NCBI GenBank assembly: GCA_026008535.1
Contig: BRKX01000006.1
Coordinates: 1,572,501-1,636,500 of the forward strand
DNA length: 64,000 bases
Direction of reading: 5' to 3'
Origin: Perilla frutescens
Taxonomy: Eukaryota > Streptophyta > Magnoliopsida > Lamiales > Lamiaceae
Shown here: positions 1-12,000 of the stretch, piece after piece
Layout: each line of letters begins with the position of its first letter
Numbering within the stretch: the stretch's first letter is position 1
The notes under the pieces: generated by a model
Databases searched by the model: none
What the model was told of the DNA's origin: nothing
Seen by the model: the letters and a program-made list of their open reading frames with translations, nothing else
Program-made: the position numbers and the translations under genes

Positions 1-2223
1 GACAGAAACATAAAAGACGTAGAGTCTCAAGAAGATTTGGGTGTAAAGCTCGTTTGGTTCTTCAGTTTTCACCTCGTGATGGGTATGTTGTTAAAACTTT
101 CATAGAGCAACATACTCATACTTTGGTTTCTGATGCTTTTAAAAAATATCTAAAGGCCAATACGAAACTTGATTATGTACATCAAAATTCGAAACTTGAT
201 TATGTACATCAAAAGTTTATTCTGAATTGTGCTAGAGTGAACATAGGGCCGATGAAGTGCTATAAATTATTTAAGGAGTCTGTTGGTAAGTACTCTAATA
301 TTGGTTGCACAAGCTCTCACTTCAAGAATTTTTCTCATGATTTGAAAGCATATGTGATTGGTGTTGATGCACAAATGATGATAGATAATTTTTTTATGAA
401 GCAAGAATTGTGCTCCGCCTTCTACTTTGCTTATGATCTTAACGGGAAAGATAAGCTCGCTCGGGTTTTTTGGGCTGATCCAATAGCACAAAAAAATTAC
501 TCGGTCTTTGGTGAAATTGTTTCCTTCGATGCAACATATGAGACAAACAGGTTTGTGGTTTTTTTTAAACAAGGAACCAGAAATTTATTAGTTGGACCTA
601 TTGTATTATTGCAGCAATCTAAATGGTTAATTATATTTCATGCTATGATTGGTGTCTCGTGTGTTTTCATCATCTATGTTTGATGCTTATAGTCAATCTT
701 TCTTCTATATTGTTGTGTCATTAGTTTTTATTATTTAAATTATTTAATTTAAATATTACACCAATTATATATGCTTCCATGTCCATGATTAATTTATTAG
801 TACATCCATTTCAGGTACAAAATGATATTGACACCCTTTACCGGTCTCGACAACCACGGAAAATGTGTAACATTTGGAGTCGTCCTGCTAAATAGTGAGG
901 ATATTAAGGCATATGCTTGGGCTCTTTCTAAATTCAAGGATTGTGTGGGTCAAGCTCTGAGGATGATAATCACTGATCAGGACCCCACACTAAGGGTTGC
1001 GATTGAGCGTTCTCTTGAAGGCACGCGACATCGGCCTTTGCTTGTGGCACATAATGTTGAAACTTCCTGAGAAGGTGCCTTCGCATCTATGAAAGGATGA
1101 ATCATTCACACAACGATTCAATGCACTAGTATGGTCTGACTTTATCGAGCCATTGGAGTTTGAGAAGAGATGGGGTGAAATAATGTCTGATTATGGATTA
1201 GAATCCCACAGTTGGTTCACATCCATGTATGGCATTCATCAATATTGGATCCCCGCATATTTTTGGGATTTCCATCTGAGTGGTCTTTTTCGAACTACAT
1301 CACCGTCTGAGAGTGTCAACAACTTCTATAGTGGGTTTTTAAATAATAACTTAAATCTAGTTGGTTTCTTTATGCAGTTTGAAAGTGTCTTGGACTCTCA
1401 GCGACATACAAATGAACGCTTGAATGGTGCAGATGAGTCAACTTTACCTTAATCCAGCACCCCTCTTTTATTTGAAAAGGATGCTGCCACAATTTACAGA
1501 TCAAAGATATTCTTTAAGCTCTAAAAGGATATTGAAGCTGCTTGTTATGTGTGCAGTGTAGAGAAAATAGTTGATCATGATTCGACTAGTGAATTTTGGG
1601 TTAATGATTTTGAGATTGGCGTGTTCACAGTGGTAGTTAATAAGGTAGACAGCTATGCTACAAGCTGCAAGAAATTTGTAAGGCTTGGTTTGTTATGTTC
1701 TCACGTGTTTGTAATACTAAAGGACCTGAAGATCACAACTACACCAACTGAGTATGTTGTTAGTCGATGGACAAAGAATGTTGTTTCTCACCCTATATAT
1801 GTTCTTAATGGGCAAGTTGCAGAGCAGATGGTGGTAAATGAAGAGAACAAATTAGTCATGAATCAGTTGATCTCTGAGTTCTATCATTGTCTGGCCATGG
1901 TGGATGCAAACAATGACAAGATTACTAATTTGTTACGTGGCATTAGGGACCTTCAATAGATGTTTTCTTCCGACGACGATCTTTCTTCGTCTGCCTCTAT
2001 CAAAAAGAAGTTGTTTGATCAGTACTATGGTAGCACGCCAACTGAGGTTTCTGTTTTGCCTCCGAATCAAGTGAAAACTAAAGGTAGTGGGAGCCATTTG
2101 AAACCTGGAAAAGCGAAGGACATGGAACGCAAGAGCAAACCTTCAAGGATGTGCAGTAAGTGTAAGCAAATGGGTTATCATGATGCGAGAAATTGTGGAA
2201 AAGATATTAACATTGAGGAGTAA
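1..2223 (+). pseudogene. FAR1/FHY3-like (MULE-derived) pseudogene, 5' end off window
   Basis: The reading frame is already open at base 3 and reads a FAR1-type DNA-binding region (RRRVSRRFGCKAR). A MULE transposase core follows (FGEIVSFDATYETN, then TPFTGLDNHGKCVTFG and the ITDQD motif), then a SWIM-like zinc finger (CKKFVRLGLLCSH) and a CCHC-like knuckle (CSKCKQMGYHDARNC). A phase-preserving GT-AG intron at 551-814 joins YETNR to YKMILTPF exactly as the family requires. The copy is dead: the frame shifts at about 1030-1036 (the true frame then reads LCLWHIMLKLPEKVPSHL), and in-frame stops lie at 1090-1092, 1450-1452, 1522-1524 and 1957-1959. FAR1-related proteins are light-signalling transcription factors domesticated from Mutator-like transposases. 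I cannot tell whether this is a decayed host gene or a decayed transposase; no Mutator ends were identified. Confidence 0.85.
163..214 (+). repeat. 27-bp in-frame tandem duplication inside the FAR1-like pseudogene
   Basis: Two 25-bp identical blocks start 27 bp apart (163 and 190) and encode KLDYVHQ twice. The duplication keeps the frame and adds nine residues to the region between the DNA-binding and transposase domains. Confidence 0.85.
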
Positions 2224-3784
2224 AATCTAACTATATTGGATTACCTCTTTCTGTGATTTGAACAACTTGTACGATTTTTTTTCTTGCACTTATTTATTTA
2301 AAGCAACTGTTTTCAAATTTATGTCATTATCTTTCTAAACCTATTAGTTTATTTTATAATTGAATTTGTTATTTTTTTTTATTTTTCTGATTATCTTTGG
2401 CAGATACAATACCTATTAACAATTAGTAGCCTCAACTCATAATATGAAAGCATTACAGACATGTATTTTACAGATTATCCAGTCTTGCGAAATGAACTCA
2501 TATTTTGGAATTAATTGATTGGGCATATATGTTGTATAATATAAAAGTATAATTCCTCTTAATCACCTATTACTATCCCAAAATTAAATTACTTTTTCCT
2601 CTTGAGATTGCTAGCTTCAAGAATATTGGTTTGATTCGAAAACAATAAACGAAATAGGTTTGGGAGACACAATTGTATGCAAAAGCAAATTTAATCAACA
2701 ATGTCTAAAATATCAATGTAACATGGTTCCCCTATTTATAGACCTAAGGGAGCACGAAATTATGAAGAAAAAAGGCCTAAAAATCTGATCCAAAAAAGAT
2801 CTCTAACTATACTAGGAAATTCCCTAAACTAGAATTCTATTCAAGATATGAAATTACCTTAAATACAATTCTAGTCAAACCTATTCAACTATGGATGAAA
2901 ATTAACATAAAAATTAAATAAAATCTGATCGAAACTATAGTCTAAAATAATTAAATTAATACTATAGTCTAAATAAAATTCAATCCCTAATTAAATTAAT
3001 TAAAGAGTCGAAATCAGCTCCATGCACACACGTGATTCACGTCGCCATCTTCATACATGCGACGTGCATGTGCATGCTTGTTCTTCATGTTCTCTTCTCC
3101 AAACCTTGATTTTCAATCTTTAATTGTTAACAAAGTAACAATTTTGGAACCCTTTAATGGCAGCTCTTCATTTGATTCTTTGATGTTTATCGTGCCTTCA
3201 TCATAGCAGCAGAGGCAGATAATAGAGAGCTCGAGTACTGATGGGAATTTGAATGTATATTTTTTTTATTTTTACTATTATTTATTATTTGTTATTAAGC
3301 AAACTCTTCAATTCTAAATTAATTTTATTTACTATGTATATTAAAATTTATTTGGTACTATAAAACATAAATGGTCCTGTGATTGGTGATACATTCAAAA
3401 TCTATAAATTCTACTTCATCCATCTCTTAATTATAGCTATTTGCAAATTTAACACAGATTAAAAAAATATATTTAATGTACTTGGAAACATAAAATTATA
3501 CAATTTTTTTACTATATTCTTACTTATTGATGCAAAAATCCAATTAATTATAATTATATACATTAATAATAAATTCGTATAAACACATACTTTTTTTATT
3601 GAGCATTCTGATATTATTTACATTATTAACATGTGCGGACATGGCACACTAACTCTCTGCCTTTGATCACAATAATTTATTCAACAAATAGTAAAAATGG
3701 ACCACATGAAATATTTGATTCATTTCTATCTATTTATATAGTACTAATTAATATATATGTGTGTGTGTGTACTCAAAACTCTCA
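2224..3784. other. Intergenic, AT-rich, upstream of a Helitron-like end
   Basis: No coding sequence is supported. The stretch contains A/T tracts and a short GT run (about 3759-3770). It leads into the Helitron-like 3' terminus at 3785-3812 and may be part of that element, but I could not identify the matching 5' TC end. Confidence 0.5.
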
Positions 3785-3812
3785 CCGTGCATCGCACGGG
3801 CGGATATACTAG
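3785..3812 (+). mobile_element. Helitron-like 3' terminus (hairpin + CTAG)
   Basis: A perfect six-base-pair hairpin stem (CCGTGC at 3785-3790 with GCACGG at 3794-3799) is followed ten bases later by CTAG (3809-3812), with T as the next base. A hairpin followed by CTRR and insertion before T is the hallmark of Helitron 3' ends. No RepHel protein was seen, so this is probably a non-autonomous or truncated copy; its 5' end is not located. Confidence 0.7.
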
Positions 3813-5030
3813 TTGATATTAAAAAAAAACTTTTTTGGGAGTAGAAATAGAACTTGTGTTGCTTGGTTGAGTTATTTAAATGATTGCACTTTTCTTTATT
3901 CATACTGCAAAACAATGACATCAATAATACATAAGTTATGGCCCAACATAATCATAATAAATTATATATTATACTTGAGTCACAAAAATGATGAGTTTTT
4001 TTTTTTCCAACTCGAAGGCGAGTCCAATTTAGATAAAGAAAAGAAAATGAATAAAAAATAATCAATATCAGCTTTGAGTGAGTTTCCACTTTCCAAATAC
4101 TTCTTGGGCCCTAGGGTTTTGAATGTTTATTCCCGATGAAATGTTTTGAGTATCTTTGAATTTGACTTTTGATGAAAACTGAAATAAATGTACTATCATC
4201 TATTTTATTTAACTATTGAATTTTCTGGAAATCTACAATAATGAATTTTGGGACTATGAAAAACGTTTGTGATGTTGAGCTATGTGTTCAATGACTCGTC
4301 GATCTTCTTGTGTCCACTACCCTATATATCACGAAAAAAGAACATCACATAGCAAAACTCAATAAAATTAATGTGAAAAATGATCAACATTTCTTTTGAT
4401 ATCGTGAAATTATTCTCTTATGCTGATTTTTTTTTTTAAATTTATGTAGCCGCATGTTCGTGGAAGATGGTTCTAGTAGTATACCGTTAATCTTTGTGAA
4501 CCATCAACCGATCGCAACTTTCAATTCCATATTTGTCTTAAATTCTTACAACCAATTCACACACTACATCTTCAAGTCCATATTTTTCTTTAAAATGCCT
4601 ACAACAAATTTATAGAAGAAAGAGCATTTAAAAATCTGAAAAATATAATACAAAACATGAAAAGTAAACCATTGTTCTAAATTTGAAGCAAAACCAAGGA
4701 AAGAAGAAAAAGTGATAAAGAGACTGAATAGCAATTTGCAAAGATTTTTTTTTTTTGAGCAAGAAATTTGCAAAGTTGAATGAATGTTTTGGACTTAAAA
4801 AATTGGCATACAACATGTATATAGTGCTGGATTCGAAAATATGTGTATTTCAAAATTTGTACAACAAAAGTTTAAAATTTGAATTTTGACCTCGGCTGAC
4901 AGAGTTATGTGCGTACATAATTTAGTCAACTAATGTATCACATCCATATTTTTCAAAAAAAAAAAAATATAAAATATTTAACAATATAGACTTTAATGAT
5001 TGTTCTTGCATGCATGCATGCATGGTCAGC
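3813..5030. other. Intergenic, no gene recognised
   Basis: AT-rich sequence with homopolymer tracts. The short open frames have no recognisable similarity and low-complexity composition. Nothing further is supported. Confidence 0.5.
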
Positions 5031-5378
5031 GGGTGAAATCCTCTGCAACACTTGGTGCTACACAATTAGATTTATTAATTTTTCTTCAATTTTTTAATTC
5101 AATTTCAATTTATTATGTTTTATTTTAATTTTTACACTTATTATTTAGGGTTCATCCTACCCAATTAGAATATACAATTATTTTTATGAAATAATTAATT
5201 ATTAATTAGAAAAAAATAATTATATACTCTAATTGGGTAGGATGAACTCTAAATAATAAGTGTAAAAATTAAAATAAAGCATAATAAATTGAAATTGAAT
5301 TAAAAAATTGAAGAAAAATTAATAAATCTAATTATATAGCACGAAGTGTTGCATATAGTATTGCAGAGGGTTTCATCC
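5031..5378. mobile_element. 348-bp foldback MITE (near-perfect palindrome)
   Basis: The two arms are reverse complements over most of their length: the left arm runs from GGGTGAAATCC at 5031 to about 5175, and the right arm from about 5225 back to GGATGAAACC (reverse strand) at 5378. The loop is only tens of bases of AT-rich sequence. Both sides carry GCATGGTC-type flanks (5020-5030 and 5379-5389, 9 of 11 bases equal), compatible with the 9-11 bp target duplication of Mutator-like elements. No ORF is inside. Family assignment is inference. Confidence 0.75.
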
Positions 5379-5847
5379 GCATGGTCGGGGTGATTTTGGA
5401 TGGGTAATTTGTGTGGCAAAAATATGATAGACTACTTTGCTTTAGTGTGTGTGTGTGCGCGCGTGTGTGTGTAGATGTCAAAAGTGGCGTCTAGCTTAAT
5501 GAGATGGCCGGTTGCTCAAAAATGAATGACACCCACCATTATTTACTGAAACTAATCATATATAGTATTCTTATTTAATATAAATATTATACTATAAATT
5601 CCAAATAATAGAAATGGGTACGTGATACGGCCTTCATTCCAATTTGACAATATTGCTACATGAATTCGAAAAAAATAGATTTCGGACCCACAGAAAGTTG
5701 TGAGAGATAATTCTACGCAACAAAAATTAGTATGACGAATTAAATATTCGAAATTAAATCATATTTAATTACACATTTTTTTATTTTATTAGTGTTTAAT
5801 TATGTTTTGATTCGAATCTTGATTCATTTTATATATTTTGACGTGTT
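5379..5847. other. Intergenic, GT/GC microsatellite
   Basis: A GT-rich run with a short GCGC core lies at about 5445-5472. Nothing else is recognised before the segmental repeat begins at about 5848. Confidence 0.5.
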
Positions 5848-6256
5848 AGACGAGGCCTCCATTCAAATATAGGCATTGTTAAAGATGGAATGAAAAGTGA
5901 TATTTAATTAAATTTCGGATAAAGTCTCGTGAGAGACTGATCTAAATTTCCTAAGACGCGTTAAGATTCAAACTCAAACACTAATAAAATCACCTTGCGT
6001 GTCATATTGAATGTGAATTTTAGTCCGATTATTGATCGATTTTATGAATTTTAACCTATAAAACGATATCTTATCAGTTTTTGTCTCAGTAGTCGATGAG
6101 AATTGTGCCAAAGTAGTTAATTTAAATTTATTGGTAAACCAATATTCAGAACGTAAATCTTGAAACCGTTTTAATTGATTAGGGAAGACTTTTTCTCCTA
6201 AATTATGTCAACAATTATTTATATCTTTTATTTCAATATATTTAAATGTTCATTAT

Positions 6257-6281
6257 ATATATATATATATATATATATATC
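6257..6281. repeat. (AT)n microsatellite
   Basis: Uninterrupted AT dinucleotides. The matching sites in the other copies (about 16848-16862 and 32575-32602) carry AT runs of different length, so this is a length-variable locus shared by the three copies. Confidence 0.8.
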
Positions 6282-6413
6282 ATAATATACACGTGGAATA
6301 TAGTAAATGTGTAGTTTTTGAACAGCTCAAGGTATCATTTTGGTATTGGACCTCAATAATTTTGAACATTACCATATTACATCATCACCACGTTATTGAA
6401 GTTATAAAATTAA

Positions 6414-6921
6414 GGGTTAATTGCTAAATAAATCACCAAGTTTACGCCCTTTTGCAAATTAGACACCACATTTAAATCTAGTCAATTATAACACCACGTT
6501 TTAATTTGTGTGGGATTAAACATCCCTAATTTTTCTGACGAGCTAAATATGACGTAGTTCGTCTAAAAATCACGTTGACATCCATGTCAACACACATGCA
6601 ACATATGACGCAATTTTGTTACTTTTTCTTCTTCTTCTTCTTCTTTTCGTTGAAAAAAATTAGTTTTTATATAATTATTATTTCTAAAATATAATATATA
6701 TTGAGAAAACTAACAAAATTGACATCGTTCATTACATATGTGTATTGATGAAGCTGCCAATGTGGTTTTTAGACCAAATACGCCATACTTAACTCACTGG
6801 AAAAATTGGGGATGTTTAATCCCATACAAATTAAAATGTGGTGTTATAATTGACTAGATTTAAACGTGATGTCTAATTTGCAAAAGAGTGGAAACGTGGT
6901 GATTTATTTGGCAATTAACCC
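6414..6921. mobile_element. 508-bp Mutator-type MITE with long inverted repeats
   Basis: It starts GGGTTAATTGC and ends with the reverse complement GCAATTAACCC. The arms stay complementary for well over 100 bp, including the inverted words CACCACATTTAAATC and GATTTAAACGTGATG. The flanks are TAAAATTAA (6405-6413) and TAAAATAAA (6922-6930), a nine-base direct repeat with one mismatch. The matching sites near 17050 and 32790 read straight through ATAAAATTAATTTTAC and are empty, so the element inserted into this copy alone. No ORF. Confidence 0.9.
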
Positions 6922-7479
6922 TAAAATAAATTTTACATGTTAAAACTCACAAGAATATGATTTAAAATCTCCAATTTTTTTACATAAAACTGACATTTTC
7001 CCAAATTTTTACCGATGTAAATATTAAAAAAAATATTCATGATATTCACGTGCCGAGATTTTGAACAGTGTTGCTTCATTTTTTAAGCAACGACGTTCAC
7101 CAGCCTATTCTATTTTTTTTTTACTTTTTTAATAGGTTGCTTATATTTTCTTTTTTCCTTTCCTTTTTCCTTATCCCTTTTACCTTTTTTAAAAAGTTAT
7201 TTTAATAGTTGAAATAATGTTATTCTTAATAATTGTACATCAAATTACACTAAAATACATTATATTATAATATAATATGTATGTATATACATATGCATAT
7301 GTGTATAATCAAGCAAATATTTATTTTAATGATTGTCAATTTAATTTTTTTAGGTTCGAAATAATAATAATTGTCTGATAAAAAAAGATAACCTGACAAA
7401 TAAAGTATAATATTAACTTATTAACTAAAATTTTAATTATCTATAAAATATAAAGATATAACACTTATATTAAAAATAT

Positions 7480-7500
7480 CGTGCACGGATGAAAATCTAG
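7480..7500 (+). mobile_element. Helitron-like 3' terminus, decayed hairpin
   Basis: The palindrome CGTGCACG is followed by GGATGAAAAT and CTAG, then T. This resembles the terminus at 3785-3812 but with a shorter stem. The same position in the NLR2 copy (about 33746-33765) reads TGTGCATTGACGAAAATAAC and has lost the CTAG. Confidence 0.5.
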
Positions 7501-8395
7501 TTACATTAGAAAGCTCATGTTACATCAAATTGTATTTTTTTTTTGTTTTTGCAATATGATTATGTTTTGTAATATATATATATATATATATATATATCAA
7601 AATCAAGATCAATTAAATACATAAATATGAATATTATGAAATATTATTTTTAGAGCATAATTTAGGATAAACGATTGAAGATGAAATGCAAATTATGCTA
7701 TAAAATAGAATTAAAATTGCTATAAAATGAAACAAATTATTGAAGATACTATAAGAGAATAGACTAATGCATGTTATATTCTAAAAATAATAGCGCCATG
7801 CTAGTTTCCTAATGCGTGTGATATTCTAAAAAATTATGGAGAGATTATTCATAAATATATTTCTCATTCGAGTAGTTTCACATTCTTATAATATAATTTT
7901 CCTATGACAAGGAGAATTGAGTAGTCATTATCACTAGGTACGTGGATTTTGATACATCCCACTCTCGCATGGTAGGACTTCAATCGAATTATATTATATA
8001 AGAGAGTTTTAAATAAATTTTTAATTGCCAACCAATATGATTTGAGTATAACTAAGTAGCTTAATTTGTCTCTAGCCTTAATTGGATTGAATTAGTCTGG
8101 TACTAAAGTGGTGTAAGCTTAAAAAAAATCGAAATGGTGTAACCTTGTACTCGGAAATTTAGAATCTGAATTTTAGCGGCTGCAAATTACTCTTGTCAAC
8201 TAAAAAAATGATTTTTATCCCTACAAAAATCATATACACCTTAACATCTCAGTATATGCATAATGTGGGGTATAAATTTCATTCTATAGTTCGAATTATA
8301 ACATTTTTATATGACAATGATAACTCGTAGCCGCTGTTCAAAAGTGCACTACTCTTTGAAAACTAAGTATGACCTACTCACACCTAGCAGTGCTG

Positions 8396-8745
8396 TAGGG
8401 CTGAAAATCAAACCAAATAGTTCGATACTCAACTTGTGTTCGTTCGTTAAAAGCTCGTTCAAGCTCGGTTCGATAAGTATATCAAACAAGCTTAAACATA
8501 ATTTTATGTTCGATAAAATTTAAAGCTCGGCTCGAACTCGAGCTCGATAAGTAAAAAATGAGCAAACATGTGTAAAAAATCAAACTACTCGAGCTTGACT
8601 CGTGTTCGGCTCGATTAAAGCTTGTTTGAGCTCGACTCGATAAATAATCAAACAATCTCAAACATAAAATTTAAAACTCGATATCATTTCAAACAAGTTT
8701 GAACATATGTGTGTTCGGGCTCGACTCGACTCATTTACACCCCTA
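8396..8745. mobile_element. 350-bp hAT-type MITE, AGCTCG-rich (copy 1)
   Basis: Termini are TAGGGCTG and CACCCCTA, with AGTGCTG directly repeated on both sides (8389-8395 and 8746-8752). The interior is packed with AGCTCG/CTCGAG words. It matches the element at 62169-62518 along its whole length, and both measure 350 bp. TAGGG/CCCTA ends and a target duplication of about 8 bp are typical of hAT superfamily elements. The 70-codon ORF across it is non-coding by composition. Confidence 0.88.
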
Positions 8746-9402
8746 AGTGCTGATGAGATTTGAATTCGATACCTTTGATCTTAGCTATCCTCACTCTAAT
8801 CATATTTCATTCTTATAAAGACTGTATTATAACCTTTTTTAAGTTTAATAAATTATATTTTTTTATATGGAACTCGAGGTTTGTTAAAATTTGTAGTTAA
8901 GTAAATAGCACAATATTCCAACAACATCTCAGCCACAAATTCCTTTCCCTTTTTATGTTGTTTATACCTACAATCACATCACTTGCCTTCAACCCTCCTA
9001 GGTGAGATGATGTTTGGTTTCATTTCAACTTTAATTTTTATTTTTTTATTTTTTTTGTTTAATTTGCAAGGTATATTTATTTTTAAAAAAATATATAATA
9101 ATTTTGTGATGACTCACGAGTGTTTTTAATAGTTAGAATTATAAGTTTGGAAACAAAAATATGTTTATTTGTTTTCTTTTTCAGTTTAAATTAATGAATG
9201 ATATGAAAAGATAAATATTTATGTGGTTATGACATTTAAGTAGTGGGACCCACCATTTAATTAGAAATTGAAAACGAGCCAATTTTATACGGGTTATTAC
9301 ACCCTAATCTTTCATTTTTAGTCAATTTGACCCCTAGTTTTTGTAAAAAAAAATTCCATATACAATATCGTTTTTTTCTAATATTTATATATATTATTTT
9401 TA

Positions 9403-9951
9403 CAAAATAGTCATTTATTAGATGCCTGATAGTGTTTTCATTTTTGAATAAATAGTGTATTAAATAACTTAAAATTTTAAAAAATAATTGAAATGCATGA
9501 TTATTAGAGTCCTAAACTGATAGTGTTTTCATTTTTAAGGTTATTAATTAATATTTTTTATTTTTCAGATCATGAATTTTAGATAATCGATCTTTCGTGT
9601 CTAAAATTGATAATTGTCTTATATAATAATATTGAAATATGACAAATTTATATTATACTCAGAAATATATTTTATTTTTCTCAACATATATTATGAGAAA
9701 GTAATAACATATTTTTATCATCCACATAAATTATAATATTATTTTGGAAAAAATTAGATATTTAGACAGGCGATAAATGTATTAAGAAAATACCATGAGG
9801 GGTTTTTAATCCGTGTTGTTCGTGATCTCGGGAGATATTACAAGTTGAAGCCGTGGGTAGTTACAGGAAGTCTAGTGCCACGATTGTAAGAAGATCTCAC
9901 AGCTTTCGCTCACAAAAGAGTTCGTGTGTAAGAAATGACGGCATATGGAGG
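9403..9951. other. Intergenic, no gene recognised
   Basis: AT-rich to about 9780, then a more GC-balanced 170-bp stretch (about 9780-9950) without an ORF or recognised repeat. Confidence 0.5.
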
Positions 9952-10428
9952 GGGCCAAATTACAATTTAATTCCCAATATTTAAAAGTTTTAACAAAAAT
10001 AACCTAACATTTTAATAATAACAAATTAATTTCCCAACATTTGGATATTCTAATAGAAATAACACAACATTTAATATTAACAATTTAATTCCCAACATTT
10101 GAAAATTTTAACAGAAATGACCCAATATTTTAGGCTAAAAAAATTATTTCAGTCGATTTCAATCACATTTACTCTCAAGTGAGCTAGAGACCCATATAAC
10201 GGACTAACATTTTTGACAAAAAATTGACCAAAAATGGTTTTTTTCATCTAAATTATTGGATCATTTCTGTTAAAATATTCAAACTGTGGGAATTAAATTG
10301 TTAATATTAAACATTAGCTTATTTTTGTTAGAATATCAAAATGTTGAGAATTAAATTTTAATTATTAAAATGTTGGATTATTTTTGTCAAAACCTTCAAA
10401 CGTTGGGAATTAAATTGTAGTTTTCCCT
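9952..10428. mobile_element. ~475-bp MITE with long inverted repeats
   Basis: The left side carries CAATTTAATTCCC and the right side its reverse complement GGGAATTAAATTG, and related words (TTAACAAAAATAACC, GGTTATTTTTGTTA-like) recur in inverted order further in. Left flank TATGGAGGG and right flank TAAGGAGGG form an imperfect direct repeat of about 9 bp, suggesting a Mutator-type element. Within the arms the motif CAACATTTGAAATTTTAACAGA-like is also tandemly repeated about three times. Exact ends are uncertain by 1-2 bases. Confidence 0.7.
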
Positions 10429-11415
10429 AAGGAGGGAGTCATATATGTATAAGTATCCTGAATAGTCTTCAAGTTTGGCGAAATCCCCCATAGTAGATTG
10501 TTTAACCGAACTGAGTTATTAATCTCGTGCTTACTTTTATTACTTTTATTTATCTGTTCTTATTTCTGTTCTTATCATTATAAAGAACAATAACATTAAA
10601 AATATAAGTGCACGGATTACATTATTTCATTCATCATCACAAGATTTTTGTCGGGTTGTTAATTTAATTAAGAGTTCTGTCGAACCTCAGAATTAAGTTA
10701 GCTATATTTAAATTCAAGTACGAATATTGTTTTATGAATTTTTCTCATGAAACAATGCGTAGATTATCAAAATGAATAAGAGGTTAAACATAAAGATATC
10801 AAATCGATCATTTTCTCGAGAAATCATCGTATAGTCTAATTGATGACATGTCTATATCGTTTATGTTTATAATTTTTCTGTTAAAATAAAAATGGCTGGA
10901 AATTATCGATGCGGGATAAAATATTATAGTCCACATTTCATATTTACCATTGTATTCCACTATTAAATTTAATATTTATAATTAGTTATAATTAATATTT
11001 ATTGTTAAAAATTAAAATTTTAAAAACTATATACCCTAATTTTAGAATAATTAACTCTATTAATCAATATTAACTAATAAAAAATAAATATAAATTCCGA
11101 TTGAGTGGAATCAACTTTAAATAATAATTATAAAATTACACTAGAGCAAAATAAATTTAAATTGTAGAAAAAAATGTATGAAAATTTAATAAAAATCAAG
11201 ATAAAACACGCCATATGGAATAGAGAATTTCAATTGTGTCTATGCATGCATGTATTTTAAATTTTTCTTCACGTGAATTAGCACTAGATATATAGTCAAA
11301 ATGCATCAGCTTCTCGCATATTTATTCGAAGAAAAATAGTTAATTAAATCAAGTGGTAATATTTATATGGTTGTTGCGACAAATCAATATATATTTTCCA
11401 AATTCCATTACTAAT
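10429..11415. other. Intergenic, AT-rich
   Basis: No gene is supported. About 10900-11215 has a partial inverted-repeat character (TTAAATTTAATATT-like words), but I could not define ends. Confidence 0.4.
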
Positions 11416-11592
11416 TGTTAAATATCCCATATTGATTGGGGAAAGTGGCATGTACCACTTATTAAGGTGAGGGCAACCCTCCTCTTACAAGCCAGTTTTG
11501 TGAGGATGAGTTAGGTCCGATATCCATTTCTAACATGGTATCAGAGCCAGGTATTGAATATTCGTGTTAAATATCCCACATTGATTGGAGAA
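11416..11592 (+). mobile_element. TRIM-type LTR retrotransposon remnant (LTR-PBS-partial LTR)
   Basis: A 120-bp LTR begins TGTTAAATATCCC (11416) and ends AACA (11535). It is followed immediately by TGGTATCAGAGCC (11536-11548), the plant primer-binding site complementary to initiator tRNA-Met. Only about 16 more bases follow before a second LTR start, TGTTAAATATCCC, at 11565, and that second LTR breaks off at about 11592 where the NLR segmental duplication begins. The tiny internal region without gag or pol is the mark of TRIM elements. The LTR's CTCTTACAAGCC and GATGAGTTAGGTCC words resemble those of plant TRIMs I recall. Confidence 0.75.
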
Positions 11593-12000
11593 GATCAGAA
11601 GGTTCCTAAATATATAAAAAAAGTTTTGGGTGATTGATCCGGTCAATCTTGAAAAAAAATGTTAAAATTAATATTAATTGTAACACTGAAAAGTATCATT
11701 TCAAAACCTACAAGTATCACCTATAGTATCGGACATAAAGAAAAAATAAAAATAAAAAAAATCAAAATTAGCATCAACCGTAACACTAAAAAATATTACT
11801 TAAAATTAAAAAAGTATCACATCTTTTGACGTGTTTTTTTTTCCGGGTTGAACATGTCATGAATGTATTGACTTGCATTAACCATTTGTGCACCTGATAC
11901 ACAAAAAACCTAATATAAGAAAATCATTTACAACTTTACCAATATAATATATTCTTCAATGCGTGAATTAGCACAAGAAAATCAACATTGTATGTTGTTA

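Larger units (their letters stand above)
5848..9402 (+). repeat. NLR-less third copy of the NLR 3'-flank duplication (copy 0)
   Basis: From CCTCCATTCAAATATAGG near 5851 this stretch matches the sequence downstream of NLR1 (about 16380-17830). From the words around 6000-6170 to about 9400 it matches the sequence downstream of NLR2 (about 32260-35640), with the same orientation and order. No NB-ARC or LRR sequence precedes it. Copy 0 differs from the others by a 508-bp MITE (6414-6921) and a 350-bp hAT-like element (8396-8745). Confidence 0.85.
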
